NCBI RefSeq assembly: GCF_001182745.1
Contig: NZ_LN868939.1
Span: forward strand, 1,364,001-1,428,000
DNA: 64,000 bases
From: Nocardia farcinica
GTDB lineage: Bacteria > Actinomycetota > Actinomycetes > Mycobacteriales > Mycobacteriaceae
Direction of reading: 5' to 3'
Positions 8,154-58,812 of the stretch are shown one piece after another. Positions within the stretch are counted from its first letter, which is position 1. Each line of letters begins with the position of its first letter. The translations under genes and the position numbers were made by a program. The notes under the pieces are model-generated. The model saw only the letters and a program-made list of their open reading frames with translations. It did no database searches and was not told the DNA's origin.

Positions 8154-8792
8154 TCATCGTACGTCGCGGTCGGCCCGTGCGACAAGCCGCGCCTCCAGTC
8201 CGGCGATCAGCACCTCCATGCCGAAGTCGTAGACGTACTTCCCGCGCAGGTCGGGCATGTAGGCGGTGGCCCGTGCGACGACCTCGGGCAACTCCACCTC
8301 GCTCAGCTGCGCCGGATCGCGCGGGTTCACCCGCCTGCGGCCGAACAGATAGGTGTGCACGGTCGCGTAGGCGGCGAGCACGTCCCGGTCGCCGAAGCCG
8401 GCATCGGCCAGGATGCACATGATGGCCGCGATCAGGTCGAGCTGCTTACCCAGCATCTGCTCGATGAGGATGTCGCCGAGGCCGGGGTGCCTGCGCAGTT
8501 TCTCATCGATCTGATCCACCAGTTCACGCAGCCGCTGCTGCCAGGGGCCGGACTCGCGCGGCGGGGTGCGCACGCCGGTCAGCGCGGCGCTGGCGACCAG
8601 GTCGAGCAGCTCGCGCTTGTCGGCGACGTAGTAGTACGGCGCCATCGGCGAGACGCCCAGCTCCCGGGAGAGCCGGCGCATGGACAGCTTCTCCACGCCG
8701 TCCTCCCGAACCACGCGCAGGGCTGCCTCGACGATCTCGGACTCCGACAGCGTGCTGCCGCCCCCGTTGGCCTGCATTCGTCCGACTCCCAT
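8154..8792 (-). CDS. TetR-family regulator upstream of kshB
   Basis: A 212-residue TetR-type regulator. The helix-turn-helix includes ALRVVREDGVEKLSMRRLSR and LGVSPMAPYYYVADKREL, and the C-terminal half looks like the TetR_C_1 (TetR/ActII-like) dimerisation domain with LLDLVASAALTGV near its start. The ATG at 8792 has AGAGGTGG just before it; a second Met five codons on is possible. It reads toward kshB, 41 bases away, so the two may share transcripts although kshB probably has its own promoter. It does not look like KstR itself. Its own ligand and targets are unknown; the 265 bases to the divergent mftF gene could hold its operator. Confidence 0.88.
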   Translation of the reverse strand: MGVGRMQANGGGSTLSESEIVEAALRVVREDGVEKLSMRRLSRELGVSPMAPYYYVADKRELLDLVASAALTGVRTPPRESGPWQQRLRELVDQIDEKLRRHPGLGDILIEQMLGKQLDLIAAIMCILADAGFGDRDVLAAYATVHTYLFGRRRVNPRDPAQLSEVELPEVVARATAYMPDLRGKYVYDFGMEVLIAGLEARLVARADRDVR

Positions 8793-9044
8793 GCCACCTC
8801 TACCACCGCGGGCATGTGTCGCCCGTCACGATCCGTTCCGCTGCTGTACATCCGAAGTCTAGAGGCGGTATCCCCGGCCCAGGGCAGTGCGCCGGTTGCC
8901 CTCCCGTTGCGGCCCCGCTCGCGCCGAGGCCCGGCGGATCGGCGGCAACACGCCGTACCCACCGGACGACCCGGGTGTCCTGGCGATTCCTGTCGTTTCC
9001 GGTCGATTTCGCGCACCGATGCTGCCCGCGGGCCGGAGATTGCC

Positions 9045-9050
9045 TAGCAT
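9045..9050 (+). promoter_or_regulatory. -10 element candidate for mftF
   Basis: TAGCAT fits TAnnnT and ends seven bases before the ATG at 9058. Transcription would begin at or next to that ATG, implying a leaderless mRNA, which is common in mycolata. The ATG at 9049 inside the element would then not be used. Confidence 0.45.
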
Positions 9051-9057
9051 GCCAGGA

Positions 9058-10461
9058 ATGCGCCACGATCGATTGCCCGACGGCTTCGGGGTACGGATCG
9101 ATCCACGGGTACGCGCATACTCCGGCAACCGCATCCTGATCGGCGGGACGCCCGCCAGGGTGTTGCGCCTGGCGCCGGAGGCCGCCGAGATGATCGGCGA
9201 CGGGTACCTCGAGGTCACCGGACCGAAGTCCGCCGTCGTCGCCCGGCGGCTGCTCGACTCCGGCGTCGCCAACCCGCGCCCGCGCCTGCTGCCCTCCACC
9301 GACGACGTCACCGTCGTCGTCCCGCTGCACAACAACCCCGAGGGCCTGGCCAGGATGCTGGCGGTGTTGCGCGGCCACCACGTCATCGTCGTCGACGACG
9401 GCTCCGACCAGCCGGTGCGCATTCCGGAGACCCGCGGCACCCGCTGCCGCGTGACGGTGCTGCGGCACGACACCGCGCACGGCCCGGCCGCCGCGCGCAA
9501 CGCCGGACTGCGCGCGGCGACAACCGAATTCGTGGCGTTCCTGGATTCGGACGTGGTGCCGCGCAGCGGCTGGCTCGAGGTGATGCTCGGACACTTCAGC
9601 GATCCCGAGGTCGCGCTGGTGGCCCCGCGCATCGTCGCGCTCGACGCCGAATCGAACGCCCTGGCGCGCTACGAACACACCCGCTCCTCGCTCGATCTCG
9701 GCAGGCGCGAGGCGGCGGTGCACTCGCGCGGGCCGGTGTCCTACGTGCCGAGCGCGGCGATGCTGGTGCGGCGTCAGGCGTTGCTGGCCGTGGGCGGCTT
9801 CGACGAGTCGATGCGGGTGGCCGAGGACGTGGACCTGTGCTGGCGGCTGGAGCGGGCGGGCAGGCGGTTGCGCTACGAGCCCGCCGCGCACGTCGCGCAC
9901 GACCACCGGGTCGCCTTCCGCGCCTGGTTCGGCCGGAAGATGTTCTACGGCACCGGGGCCGCACCGCTGGCCCGCAGGCACGGCCCGGTGGCGGTCTCGC
10001 CGCTGTCGCTGCCGTACTGGACGGCACTGGCGGCGGTGCTCTTCGCGACGCTGACCCGGTGGGGACTGCTCGGTGGGCTGGTGGCCCTGGCGACCGCGCT
10101 GGTGCGGTTGCGGCGGGTGTTCGCCGGGCTGGACAACCCGACCAGGATCGCCGCGCTCTATCTCGCGCGCGGGTTCTTCGCCGGGCTGTGGCGCATCGCC
10201 TCGGCGATGTGCCGGCACTACTGGCCGATCACCCTGCTGGCCGTGCTGGTTTCGCGGCGGGTGCGGCGCATCGCGGTGACGATGGCGGTGGCCGACGGAC
10301 TGGCCGACTGGTTCACCCATCGCGACGCGGGCGGGCTCGACCCGGTGCGCTATCTGGTCTACAAGCGGCTCGACGATCTCGCCTACGGCACCGGGCTGTG
10401 GGTGGGGGCGGCCCGGGCGCGCAGCCTCGACGCGCTGCGGCCGGCCTTCTCGCGGCGCTGA
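9058..10461 (+). CDS. mftF: Mycofactocin glycosyltransferase MftF
   Basis: A 467-residue family-2 glycosyltransferase matching MftF in length and features; MftF adds glucose units to the redox cofactor mycofactocin. The GT2 motifs are in order: VVVPLHN, VVDDGS, FLDSDV (the DxD metal site) and [10 protein letters not shown]. The segment before them (about 90 residues) contains [12 protein letters not shown], typical of MftF, and the C-terminal half has hydrophobic segments suggesting membrane association. The ATG at 9058 is chosen as a leaderless start after TAGCAT; an ATG three codons upstream is also in frame. mftG follows 15 bases later. The precursor and maturase genes mftA-E are not next to it, unlike the usual compact cluster. 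Confidence 0.88.
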   Translation: MRHDRLPDGFGVRIDPRVRAYSGNRILIGGTPARVLRLAPEAAEMIGDGYLEVTGPKSAVVARRLLDSGVANPRPRLLPSTDDVTVVVPLHNNPEGLARMLAVLRGHHVIVVDDGSDQPVRIPETRGTRCRVTVLRHDTAHGPAAARNAGLRAATTEFVAFLDSDVVPRSGWLEVMLGHFSDPEVALVAPRIVALDAESNALARYEHTRSSLDLGRREAAVHSRGPVSYVPSAAMLVRRQALLAVGGFDESMRVAEDVDLCWRLERAGRRLRYEPAAHVAHDHRVAFRAWFGRKMFYGTGAAPLARRHGPVAVSPLSLPYWTALAAVLFATLTRWGLLGGLVALATALVRLRRVFAGLDNPTRIAALYLARGFFAGLWRIASAMCRHYWPITLLAVLVSRRVRRIAVTMAVADGLADWFTHRDAGGLDPVRYLVYKRLDDLAYGTGLWVGAARARSLDALRPAFSRR

Positions 10462-10476
10462 GGACGGCGGGCGGCG

Positions 10477-11967
10477 GTGACGGACACCCTGATCGTCGGC
10501 GGTGGCACCGCCGGTTGCGTGCTCGCCGCCCGGTTGAGCGAGGACCCCGCGCACACCGTTCGAGTGCTCGAGGCGGGCCCGGTGTGGCTGGAACCGCAGC
10601 GGTGGCCCGCCGCCCTGCGCGACGCCGGCCGCATGCCCATCGATCCGGCCGCGCCGTGGCTGTGGCGCTACACCTCGACCCTCGACGACGGTGCGGGCGC
10701 GGCCGCCGCCGTGGTCGGGCAGCTGGTGCGCGGACGGGTGCTCGGCGGCTCGAGTTCGGTGAACGGCAGCTACTTCGGGCGTGCCCGCGCGGCGGACTTC
10801 GCGGCCTGGAGCCGGATCGCGGGACCGCTCTGGGACTTCGACGCCGTGCTACCCGCGTACGAGCGCAGCGAACGCGACCTGGATTTCGGCGACCGGCCCG
10901 GCCACGGCGCGCACGGCCCGATCCCGGTGCGCCGCACCGCGACCGGGGTCCCGGTGAGCCGCCTGTTCGCCGACGCCGTGCGAGCGGCCGGGTTCGGCGA
11001 GCGCGCCGACCTCAACGGCCTCCCCGATGCCGGACCGCCGACGGGGCTGGCGAAGGTGCCGTGCAATGTCGCCGACGGCCGCCGGGTCGGCACCGCGGCC
11101 GCCTACCTGCTGCCCGCCGCGACGCGACCGAATCTGCGGGTGGACGGTGAGGTTCCGGTCTCGCGCATCCTGTTCCGGCGCGGGCGCGCGGTGGGTGTCG
11201 AGTACCGGCGCGGCCGGGCCACGGAGACGGCGTGGGCCGATCGGATCGTGCTGTGCGCGGGTGCGGTGGAATCGGCTGCGCTGCTGCTGCGTTCGGGCAT
11301 CGGTCCGCCCGGGCAGCTCCGCGCACTCGGGATCACGCCGGTGCAGGCCGCCCCGGTCGGCAGCTGGTGCACCGACCATCCCGAGATCGGCGTGGAGTAC
11401 CGGCTGGAACCGGAACCGGATCGGCCGCCGACCGTGCCGCTGGAATACGTGCTCGACCTGGACGACATCGAAATACGGCCCTACACGGTGTCTTTCACGC
11501 CGGACACGTATCGTCTCGGGGTGGCCCTGATGCGACCGCTGGCCGCGGGCGAGTTGCGGTTGCGGTCGGCCGATCCCGTCCAGCCGCCGGTCCTCGAACA
11601 CCGGTACCTGTCCGCGGCGGCCGACCGGGATCGGTTGCGCGCGGCCGCGGTGCTGGCCGCCGATCTGCTCGCCGCGGTGCCCGGCGCCCGGCCGAGTACG
11701 GTCGCGCCACCGGCGGCGGGGGAGCGGTCGGCGGCGTGGCTGCGGGCGCGCCTCGCCACCTCCCAGCACCTGTCGGGCACCTGCCGGATGGGCGGGCCCG
11801 AGGATCCCGCGGCGGTGGTCGACGCGCAGTGCCGGGTACACGGGGTGGCCGGGCTGGCCGTGGTCGACCTGTCCATCGTCCCGGTGCCGCTGAGCCGTGG
11901 ACCGCAGGCCAGCGCCGTCATGCTCGCCGAGCGCGCCGCCGAGTTCCTGCGCGACGGAGAGTTCTGA
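10477..11967 (+). CDS. mftG: Mycofactocin-associated GMC oxidoreductase MftG
   Basis: A 496-residue FAD enzyme of the glucose-methanol-choline family. The N-terminal FAD loop is VGGGTAG at about residues 7-13, the GRVLGGSSSVNG signature follows near residue 87, and the C-terminal QHLSGTCRMGG and RVHGVAGLAVVDLSIVP segments carry the active-site His and the closing FAD-binding strand. In mycobacteria MftG re-oxidises mycofactocinol and passes electrons to the respiratory chain, which supports growth on alcohols. The GTG start at 10477 lies 15 bases after mftF with only a weak ribosome binding site, pointing to translational coupling. The assignment to MftG rather than a generic GMC enzyme rests on its pairing with mftF. 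Confidence 0.85.
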   Translation: MTDTLIVGGGTAGCVLAARLSEDPAHTVRVLEAGPVWLEPQRWPAALRDAGRMPIDPAAPWLWRYTSTLDDGAGAAAAVVGQLVRGRVLGGSSSVNGSYFGRARAADFAAWSRIAGPLWDFDAVLPAYERSERDLDFGDRPGHGAHGPIPVRRTATGVPVSRLFADAVRAAGFGERADLNGLPDAGPPTGLAKVPCNVADGRRVGTAAAYLLPAATRPNLRVDGEVPVSRILFRRGRAVGVEYRRGRATETAWADRIVLCAGAVESAALLLRSGIGPPGQLRALGITPVQAAPVGSWCTDHPEIGVEYRLEPEPDRPPTVPLEYVLDLDDIEIRPYTVSFTPDTYRLGVALMRPLAAGELRLRSADPVQPPVLEHRYLSAAADRDRLRAAAVLAADLLAAVPGARPSTVAPPAAGERSAAWLRARLATSQHLSGTCRMGGPEDPAAVVDAQCRVHGVAGLAVVDLSIVPVPLSRGPQASAVMLAERAAEFLRDGEF

Positions 11968-11976
11968 AAGACAAAT

Positions 11977-12014
11977 AGGTCACAATTCGCGAAGGTATGG
12001 AGCCGATGTGACCT
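11977..12014. promoter_or_regulatory. Long-spaced inverted repeat between mftG and the GAF regulator
   Basis: AGGTCACA (11977-11984) and TGTGACCT (12007-12014) are perfect 8-bp inverted arms 22 bases apart. They lie just after the mftG stop and about 75 bases before the regulator start, so they could be a two-site operator for the regulator or a weak terminator for mftFG. No U-tract follows. Confidence 0.45.
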
Positions 12015-12087
12015 GTCGGACAAACCGAACATCCACCCCTCGCCGGGGAAAACGCGCCGGTACAGTTTGGGGCGGAAAGAAAGGCAA

Positions 12088-13437
12088 ATGGTCAGCAATC
12101 TTGCAGGTGGGCGGCCCCCACGGCACGGCGTCGAGCCCGGCACGCAACTCGGCGCACTGGAAGCCTATGCCGCACAAGCCCATGGATATCTCAGCGCGGG
12201 CGGTGAACAGCTCTCGCAGCTGGCCGGACTGCTGCGCCCGCTGGTGCTGGAATCCTGGCTGCGCAGCCTGCGCAGCGGCGTCGACCCGATGGATGTGCTC
12301 AGTGATCGCGGGCTGCGCGGTGCCGATCTGCACCGCTACCGCGACGCGCACCCGTTGGCCGCGCTGATGCCGCTGATCGACAAACTCCTCGTCCAGGACG
12401 CCGCGCGCAGCGGCCTGATCGTCGCCGTCGCCGACCAGTTCGGCCGGGTGCTGTCGGTGCACGGCAATCCCGACCGGGTCGCCGCCGCGGCCGAGGTCGG
12501 CCTGCGCGCGGGCGACGATCTGAGCGAACGCCGCATCGGCACCAACGCCGTCGGCCTGGTGGTGCGCACCGGCCGGGCGACCTGGATCCACGGCCCCGAG
12601 CACTTCCTGCATCGCATGCACCAGATCACCGGCGCCGCCGCGCCTGTGCACGATCCCGACGGCAGGCTCGTCGGCGTGCTGATGATCGCCGGTGGCGTGC
12701 GGGTGGCCAAACCGGAGATTCTCGCGCTGGTCAAGGCGACCGCGACGGCGGCGGAGATGGACCTGCTGCTCACCGCCATGCGATCCGGTGGCGGCAAACG
12801 GGAGCCTGCGCCGCCGGAGTCGCGAGCGCTGTCGCTCGAGGTGCTCGGTCTCGGTCAGCCGCAACTGACGGTCGACGGCGACCGGGTGCCGCTGTCGCAG
12901 CGGCACGCCGAGATCCTGCTGCTGCTCGCCGAACATCCCGAGGGACTCGGCGCCGACCATCTCGCCCTGCTGCTCGACGACACCGACCTGGACAACGGCA
13001 CCATCCGCGCGGCCATGTCGCGCCTGCGGACGGTGGTCGGCCCCAGTGTGGTCGGCTCGCGGCCCTACCGTCTGCGCGTGCCGGTCGCAACCGATGTCGA
13101 CGCCCTGCGCGCGGCGCTGGACACCGGTGATGTCGAATCCGCATTACGCCTCTACGCCGGTCCGGTGCTGCCCCGGTCGAGTGCGCCGGGGATCGCCGAC
13201 ATTCGTGACGAACTGCGGGTGCGACTGCGCGCCGCGGTCCTCGGCTCCGGCGACAGCGCGGTTTTGCGCCGGTGGACGGCCGGGCCGGAAGGGCGGGACG
13301 ACGCCGCCGCCTGGGCCGCCTATCGCGCCTCGGTCGATCGCGATTCGCCGCTGTATGCGCAGATCGAGGCCAAGATCCGGGTGCTCGACCGCCGACTGGG
13401 CGCCGATGCAACGCGGATGCAACGTTCCGGCTCATAG
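12088..13437 (+). CDS. GAF-domain transcriptional regulator (AcoR-type N-terminus)
   Basis: A 449-residue regulator. The N-terminal third has the AcoR-like start (LRPLVLESWLRSL, GVDP) followed by a GAF ligand-sensing domain with GDDLSERRIGTNAVGL and ITGAAAPVHDPDGRLVGVL. The C-terminal part, from about residue 250, looks like a winged-helix DNA-binding domain followed by a short helical region: LTVDGDRVPLSQRHAEILLLL and AAMSRLRTVVG. Regulators with this start often control alcohol or aldehyde dehydrogenase genes in actinobacteria, which would fit mftG next door; that link is inference. It could equally control the NRPS operon that starts 482 bases downstream. The ATG at 12088 is chosen over an upstream TTG because AGAAAGG precedes it. 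Confidence 0.8.
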   Translation: MVSNLAGGRPPRHGVEPGTQLGALEAYAAQAHGYLSAGGEQLSQLAGLLRPLVLESWLRSLRSGVDPMDVLSDRGLRGADLHRYRDAHPLAALMPLIDKLLVQDAARSGLIVAVADQFGRVLSVHGNPDRVAAAAEVGLRAGDDLSERRIGTNAVGLVVRTGRATWIHGPEHFLHRMHQITGAAAPVHDPDGRLVGVLMIAGGVRVAKPEILALVKATATAAEMDLLLTAMRSGGGKREPAPPESRALSLEVLGLGQPQLTVDGDRVPLSQRHAEILLLLAEHPEGLGADHLALLLDDTDLDNGTIRAAMSRLRTVVGPSVVGSRPYRLRVPVATDVDALRAALDTGDVESALRLYAGPVLPRSSAPGIADIRDELRVRLRAAVLGSGDSAVLRRWTAGPEGRDDAAAWAAYRASVDRDSPLYAQIEAKIRVLDRRLGADATRMQRSGS

Positions 13438-13524
13438 TCTGCACACCCGACAGTGTGGTAGCTCACACACGCGGCCGATCGGCGTCGCGTGCCTCGCGCT
13501 GTGCCCGGGTTTTCTACCCCGTAA

Positions 13525-13536
13525 GACCATCTGGTC
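13525..13536. promoter_or_regulatory. Dyad upstream of the NRPS operon (distal)
   Basis: GACCA and TGGTC form a 5-bp inverted repeat with a two-base spacer. Its centre is 33 bp from the centre of the next dyad, about three helical turns, so both would face the same side of the DNA. Operator role is inferred. Confidence 0.35.
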
Positions 13537-13557
13537 AGTTGCCCAGAAGTTTTTAGC

Positions 13558-13569
13558 GGAACCGGTTCC
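13558..13569. promoter_or_regulatory. Perfect 12-bp palindrome upstream of the NRPS operon
   Basis: GGAACCGGTTCC is a perfect palindrome in the AT-rich stretch before the NRPS genes. It overlaps where a -35 would lie for the TAGTGT -10 candidate, so a repressor bound here could block transcription of the whole operon. The binding protein is unknown. Confidence 0.45.
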
Positions 13570-13588
13570 TTTTTATTGACTCACCGCC

Positions 13589-13594
13589 TAGTGT
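13589..13594 (+). promoter_or_regulatory. -10 element candidate for the NRPS operon
   Basis: TAGTGT fits TAnnnT. Seventeen bases upstream is TTCCTT, a poor -35; a better -35-like TTGACT at 13576-13581 has only weak -10 sequences at the right distance. One of these two probably drives the operon. Confidence 0.3.
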
Positions 13595-13919
13595 TCGCAA
13601 TGCACACCAAGTACGTGTGACGCAGGGAACACTTTCGCCGCGCTCGTCGCGAGCCGGCAGCGACGTGGGAGGAACGATCACAAGCTAGGCCAAACCCGGG
13701 TGCGGAGCATTTCTCCGCCGCGGTGGTGGTCCGACCGGGCCACCGTTTCGTTCACGCAATCTGTGCGCGGGTGACGTCGTCGCCGTTCGCGCTCTCATCG
13801 AATCCGCCTGTGGTGGCGCACCTTCCGCGTACCGGGCCGTCGCGGCCAGGTACGGGGCCGGTCTCGTGCTGCCCGAAACGGGTTCGGCAGTGGTTCTTTC
13901 GCCGATCGAGGAGGCTCTG

Positions 13920-57049
<43,130 letters not shown>

Positions 57050-57079
57050 TCGACAACCACACCCACGGAAGGTGATGCC

Positions 57080-57292
57080 ATGACCAACCCGTTCGACGAC
57101 GACACCGCCCAGTTCTACGTGCTGACCAACGAGGAGGGCGAACACTCGCTCTGGCCGGTGTTCGCGGCCGTGCCCACCGGCTGGACCATCGCCCACGGGC
57201 CGGGCACCCGCACCGCGTGCCTGGACTACGTCGAGCGCCACTGGCTCGACATGCGCCCCAACTCGCTCATCGCCGCCACCACCGAACGCTGA
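57080..57292 (+). CDS. MbtH-like protein
   Basis: A 70-residue MbtH-like protein, a small partner that binds A domains and is often needed for their folding or activity. The signature is complete: NEEGEHSLWPVFAAVPTGW, then GPGTRTACLDYVERHWLDMRP. The ATG at 57080 has GGAAGG upstream and lies 30 bases after the synthetase stop, so it is the last gene of the NRPS operon. Conserved Trp residues are all present. Other MbtH genes in the genome could substitute for it. Confidence 0.96.
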   Translation: MTNPFDDDTAQFYVLTNEEGEHSLWPVFAAVPTGWTIAHGPGTRTACLDYVERHWLDMRPNSLIAATTER

Positions 57293-57317
57293 CCCGCCCA
57301 GCGACCCCGCAGGCCCC

Positions 57318-57353
57318 CGCCGCCGCGCCGTGTGTCCCACCGGCGCGGCGGCG
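57318..57353 (+). terminator. Terminator hairpin after the NRPS operon
   Basis: A perfect 13-bp GC-only stem (57318-57330 with 57341-57353) and a 10-base loop lie 25 bases after the mbtH stop, followed by GCGTTTCC. This is a strong candidate for the end of the 43-kb transcript. Confidence 0.8.
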
Positions 57354-57466
57354 GCGTTTCCGGTCCGAGGTGCCCGGAGCGGCTCACACCGGCCCCGCCT
57401 GCCTATAAGTGAGTAGCCATTCCGCGAATCGATGCTTCTCTACTTGCGGGAATATCCTGTATGTTA

Positions 57467-57486
57467 ATGACTGTTCTCACAGTCAT
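57467..57486 (+). promoter_or_regulatory. Inverted repeat in the leader of the transglycosylase gene
   Basis: ATGACTGT and ACAGTCAT form a perfect 8-bp dyad with a TCTC loop. It lies just downstream of an AT-rich promoter-like stretch (57,450-57,466, including TATGTT) and about 115 bases before the coding start. It could be an operator or an RNA hairpin; it does not fit the c-di-AMP riboswitch pattern. Confidence 0.45.
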
Positions 57487-57599
57487 CTGCGGTGCGGCGA
57501 TGTCATCGGGGCACGTCGTGGCGCATCGGACGACGTCGTCCCGAACGGTGCCCCTCGAATCGGGCCCGGTTCCGTGCGGGACGGGATTGGTCGGGGGTC

Positions 57600-58787
57600 A
57601 TGCGTACATCTGCTCCACTCACTGCCTCGGCACTGCTCACCGCCGGACTCCTCATGGCGGGCTCCACCGCGCAGGGTGCGCAGGCGCCCGCCGAACCGGT
57701 GGAGCCGCCCGCCGAGTTCGTGCCCGCCGCCGACCGCACCGTCGGCCTGTTGACCGTCGCGTCGGACACGCCGCGCGCGCTGCGCAGCATCACCCCACCC
57801 GCCGACGCCGCGGTCGCGGACACGGTGCCGCTGCGCGCGATCGCGCTACCCAGAAGCGGTGGGGTCCTGGGCATTCCGGAGATCGTGCTGGCCGCCTACC
57901 GCAATGCCGAACTGGCCCTGGCCTCCTCGATGCCCGGCTGCGGACTGAGCTGGCACCTGCTCGCCGGCATCGGCCGCATCGAATCCGCGCACGCGAGCGG
58001 TGGTCGCGCCGACGCCGCGGGCACCACCGTCTCGCCGATCTTCGGTCCCGCGCTGGACGGCACCCTGCCCGGCAACGAGATCATCGAGGCCGCCGACGGC
58101 GGCTACGTCCGGGCCGTCGGCCCCATGCAGTTCCTGCCCAGCACCTGGTCGCTGTACTCCGCCGACGGCAACGGCGACGGCGTCGCCGACCCGCACAACG
58201 TGTTCGACGCCTCGCTGGCCGCGGGCAAATACCTGTGCTCCGGGGGCCTTAACCTGCGTGATCCGCAGCAGGAACTGCGCGCGGTGCTGCGCTACAACAA
58301 TTCCGCCTCCTATGCCGCCGACGTGTTGAGCTGGTCGGCGGCCTACCGCACCGGCGGCGCCCCCACCCCGGTCACCGTCGCTCCCGATCGCGTTCCGCCG
58401 TCGAGTACCCCCGGCGCGCCCCGCGCCGTCGACGGCCCCGGCATCCTCGCCCAGTCCCCGACCGGCGACCGCCCGCTCACCTTGGAACCGATGGCACCCA
58501 CCGAAATCCCGCGCCGCGAGCAACCCACGCTGATCACCCTCCCCGGTATCGGCGCCGTCTCCTGCGGTCTGCTCTGCGCGGGGCCGGGCGAACCCCTCGT
58601 CCCGGACCCCGAGCCCGAACCGTCCGTCCCCGCCGACCTCCCCGAGCAGACCTACGGCCCCGCCGCGCCCCTGGAGCTCACCACGCCCGAGGCCGAAGCC
58701 CCCGCCCCGCCCCCAGCGGCCCCGCACACCCCGAGCATCGAACTGCCCTTCGGCGTCACCATCCCGCTCCCCATGCCCCCGACCTGA
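57600..58787 (+). CDS. Secreted lytic murein transglycosylase (MltB/SLT type)
   Basis: A 395-residue exported peptidoglycan-cleaving enzyme. The N-terminus has a signal peptide (a short positive start, then a hydrophobic stretch to about residue 27, ending near AQGAQA). The catalytic domain contains LLAGIGRIESAHASGG with the likely catalytic Glu, GAVGPMQFLPSTW typically seen as AVGPMQFLPSTW, and a YNNS segment. After residue 260 or so comes a long Pro-rich tail, probably a cell-wall spacer. The ATG at 57600 is chosen because the signal peptide begins there; GGTCGGGGG precedes it. It has its own promoter region, separated from the NRPS operon by a terminator, so a link with the peptide is not implied. 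Confidence 0.88.
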   Translation: MRTSAPLTASALLTAGLLMAGSTAQGAQAPAEPVEPPAEFVPAADRTVGLLTVASDTPRALRSITPPADAAVADTVPLRAIALPRSGGVLGIPEIVLAAYRNAELALASSMPGCGLSWHLLAGIGRIESAHASGGRADAAGTTVSPIFGPALDGTLPGNEIIEAADGGYVRAVGPMQFLPSTWSLYSADGNGDGVADPHNVFDASLAAGKYLCSGGLNLRDPQQELRAVLRYNNSASYAADVLSWSAAYRTGGAPTPVTVAPDRVPPSSTPGAPRAVDGPGILAQSPTGDRPLTLEPMAPTEIPRREQPTLITLPGIGAVSCGLLCAGPGEPLVPDPEPEPSVPADLPEQTYGPAAPLELTTPEAEAPAPPPAAPHTPSIELPFGVTIPLPMPPT

Positions 58788-58796
58788 GCGGATGCC

Positions 58797-58812
58797 GGCG
58801 GGCGCGCCCGCC
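58797..58812. terminator. Palindrome between convergent genes
   Basis: GGCGGGCGCGCCCGCC is a perfect 16-bp palindrome in the 24-base gap between the transglycosylase and the thiamine-diphosphate enzyme, able to form a 6-bp hairpin with a CGCG loop in either transcript. Likely a bidirectional terminator. Confidence 0.55.

Larger units (their letters stand above)
13438..13919 (+). other. 482-base intergenic region before the NRPS operon
   Basis: No gene is supported here. The stretch around 13540-13600 is clearly AT-richer than its surroundings and holds two dyads and promoter-like sequences. From a likely transcription start near 13600 there would be a leader of about 320 bases before the NRPS start; it contains GC-rich potential stems but no recognised riboswitch and no open frame with a ribosome binding site. 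Confidence 0.6.

Noticed and set aside
8793..9057. mftA-like precursor peptide gene between the TetR gene and mftF
   Set aside because: No short frame ending in the typical C-terminal Val-Tyr core was found on either strand.
13438..13919. IdeR/DmdR iron box before the NRPS operon
   Set aside because: No TTAGGTTAGGCTAACCTAA-like palindrome is seen, and there are no iron-transport genes nearby, so a siderophore role has no direct support.
57400..57600. c-di-AMP (ydaO-type) riboswitch before the transglycosylase
   Set aside because: The conserved sequence blocks of that riboswitch are not visible; only a simple 8-bp hairpin is present.
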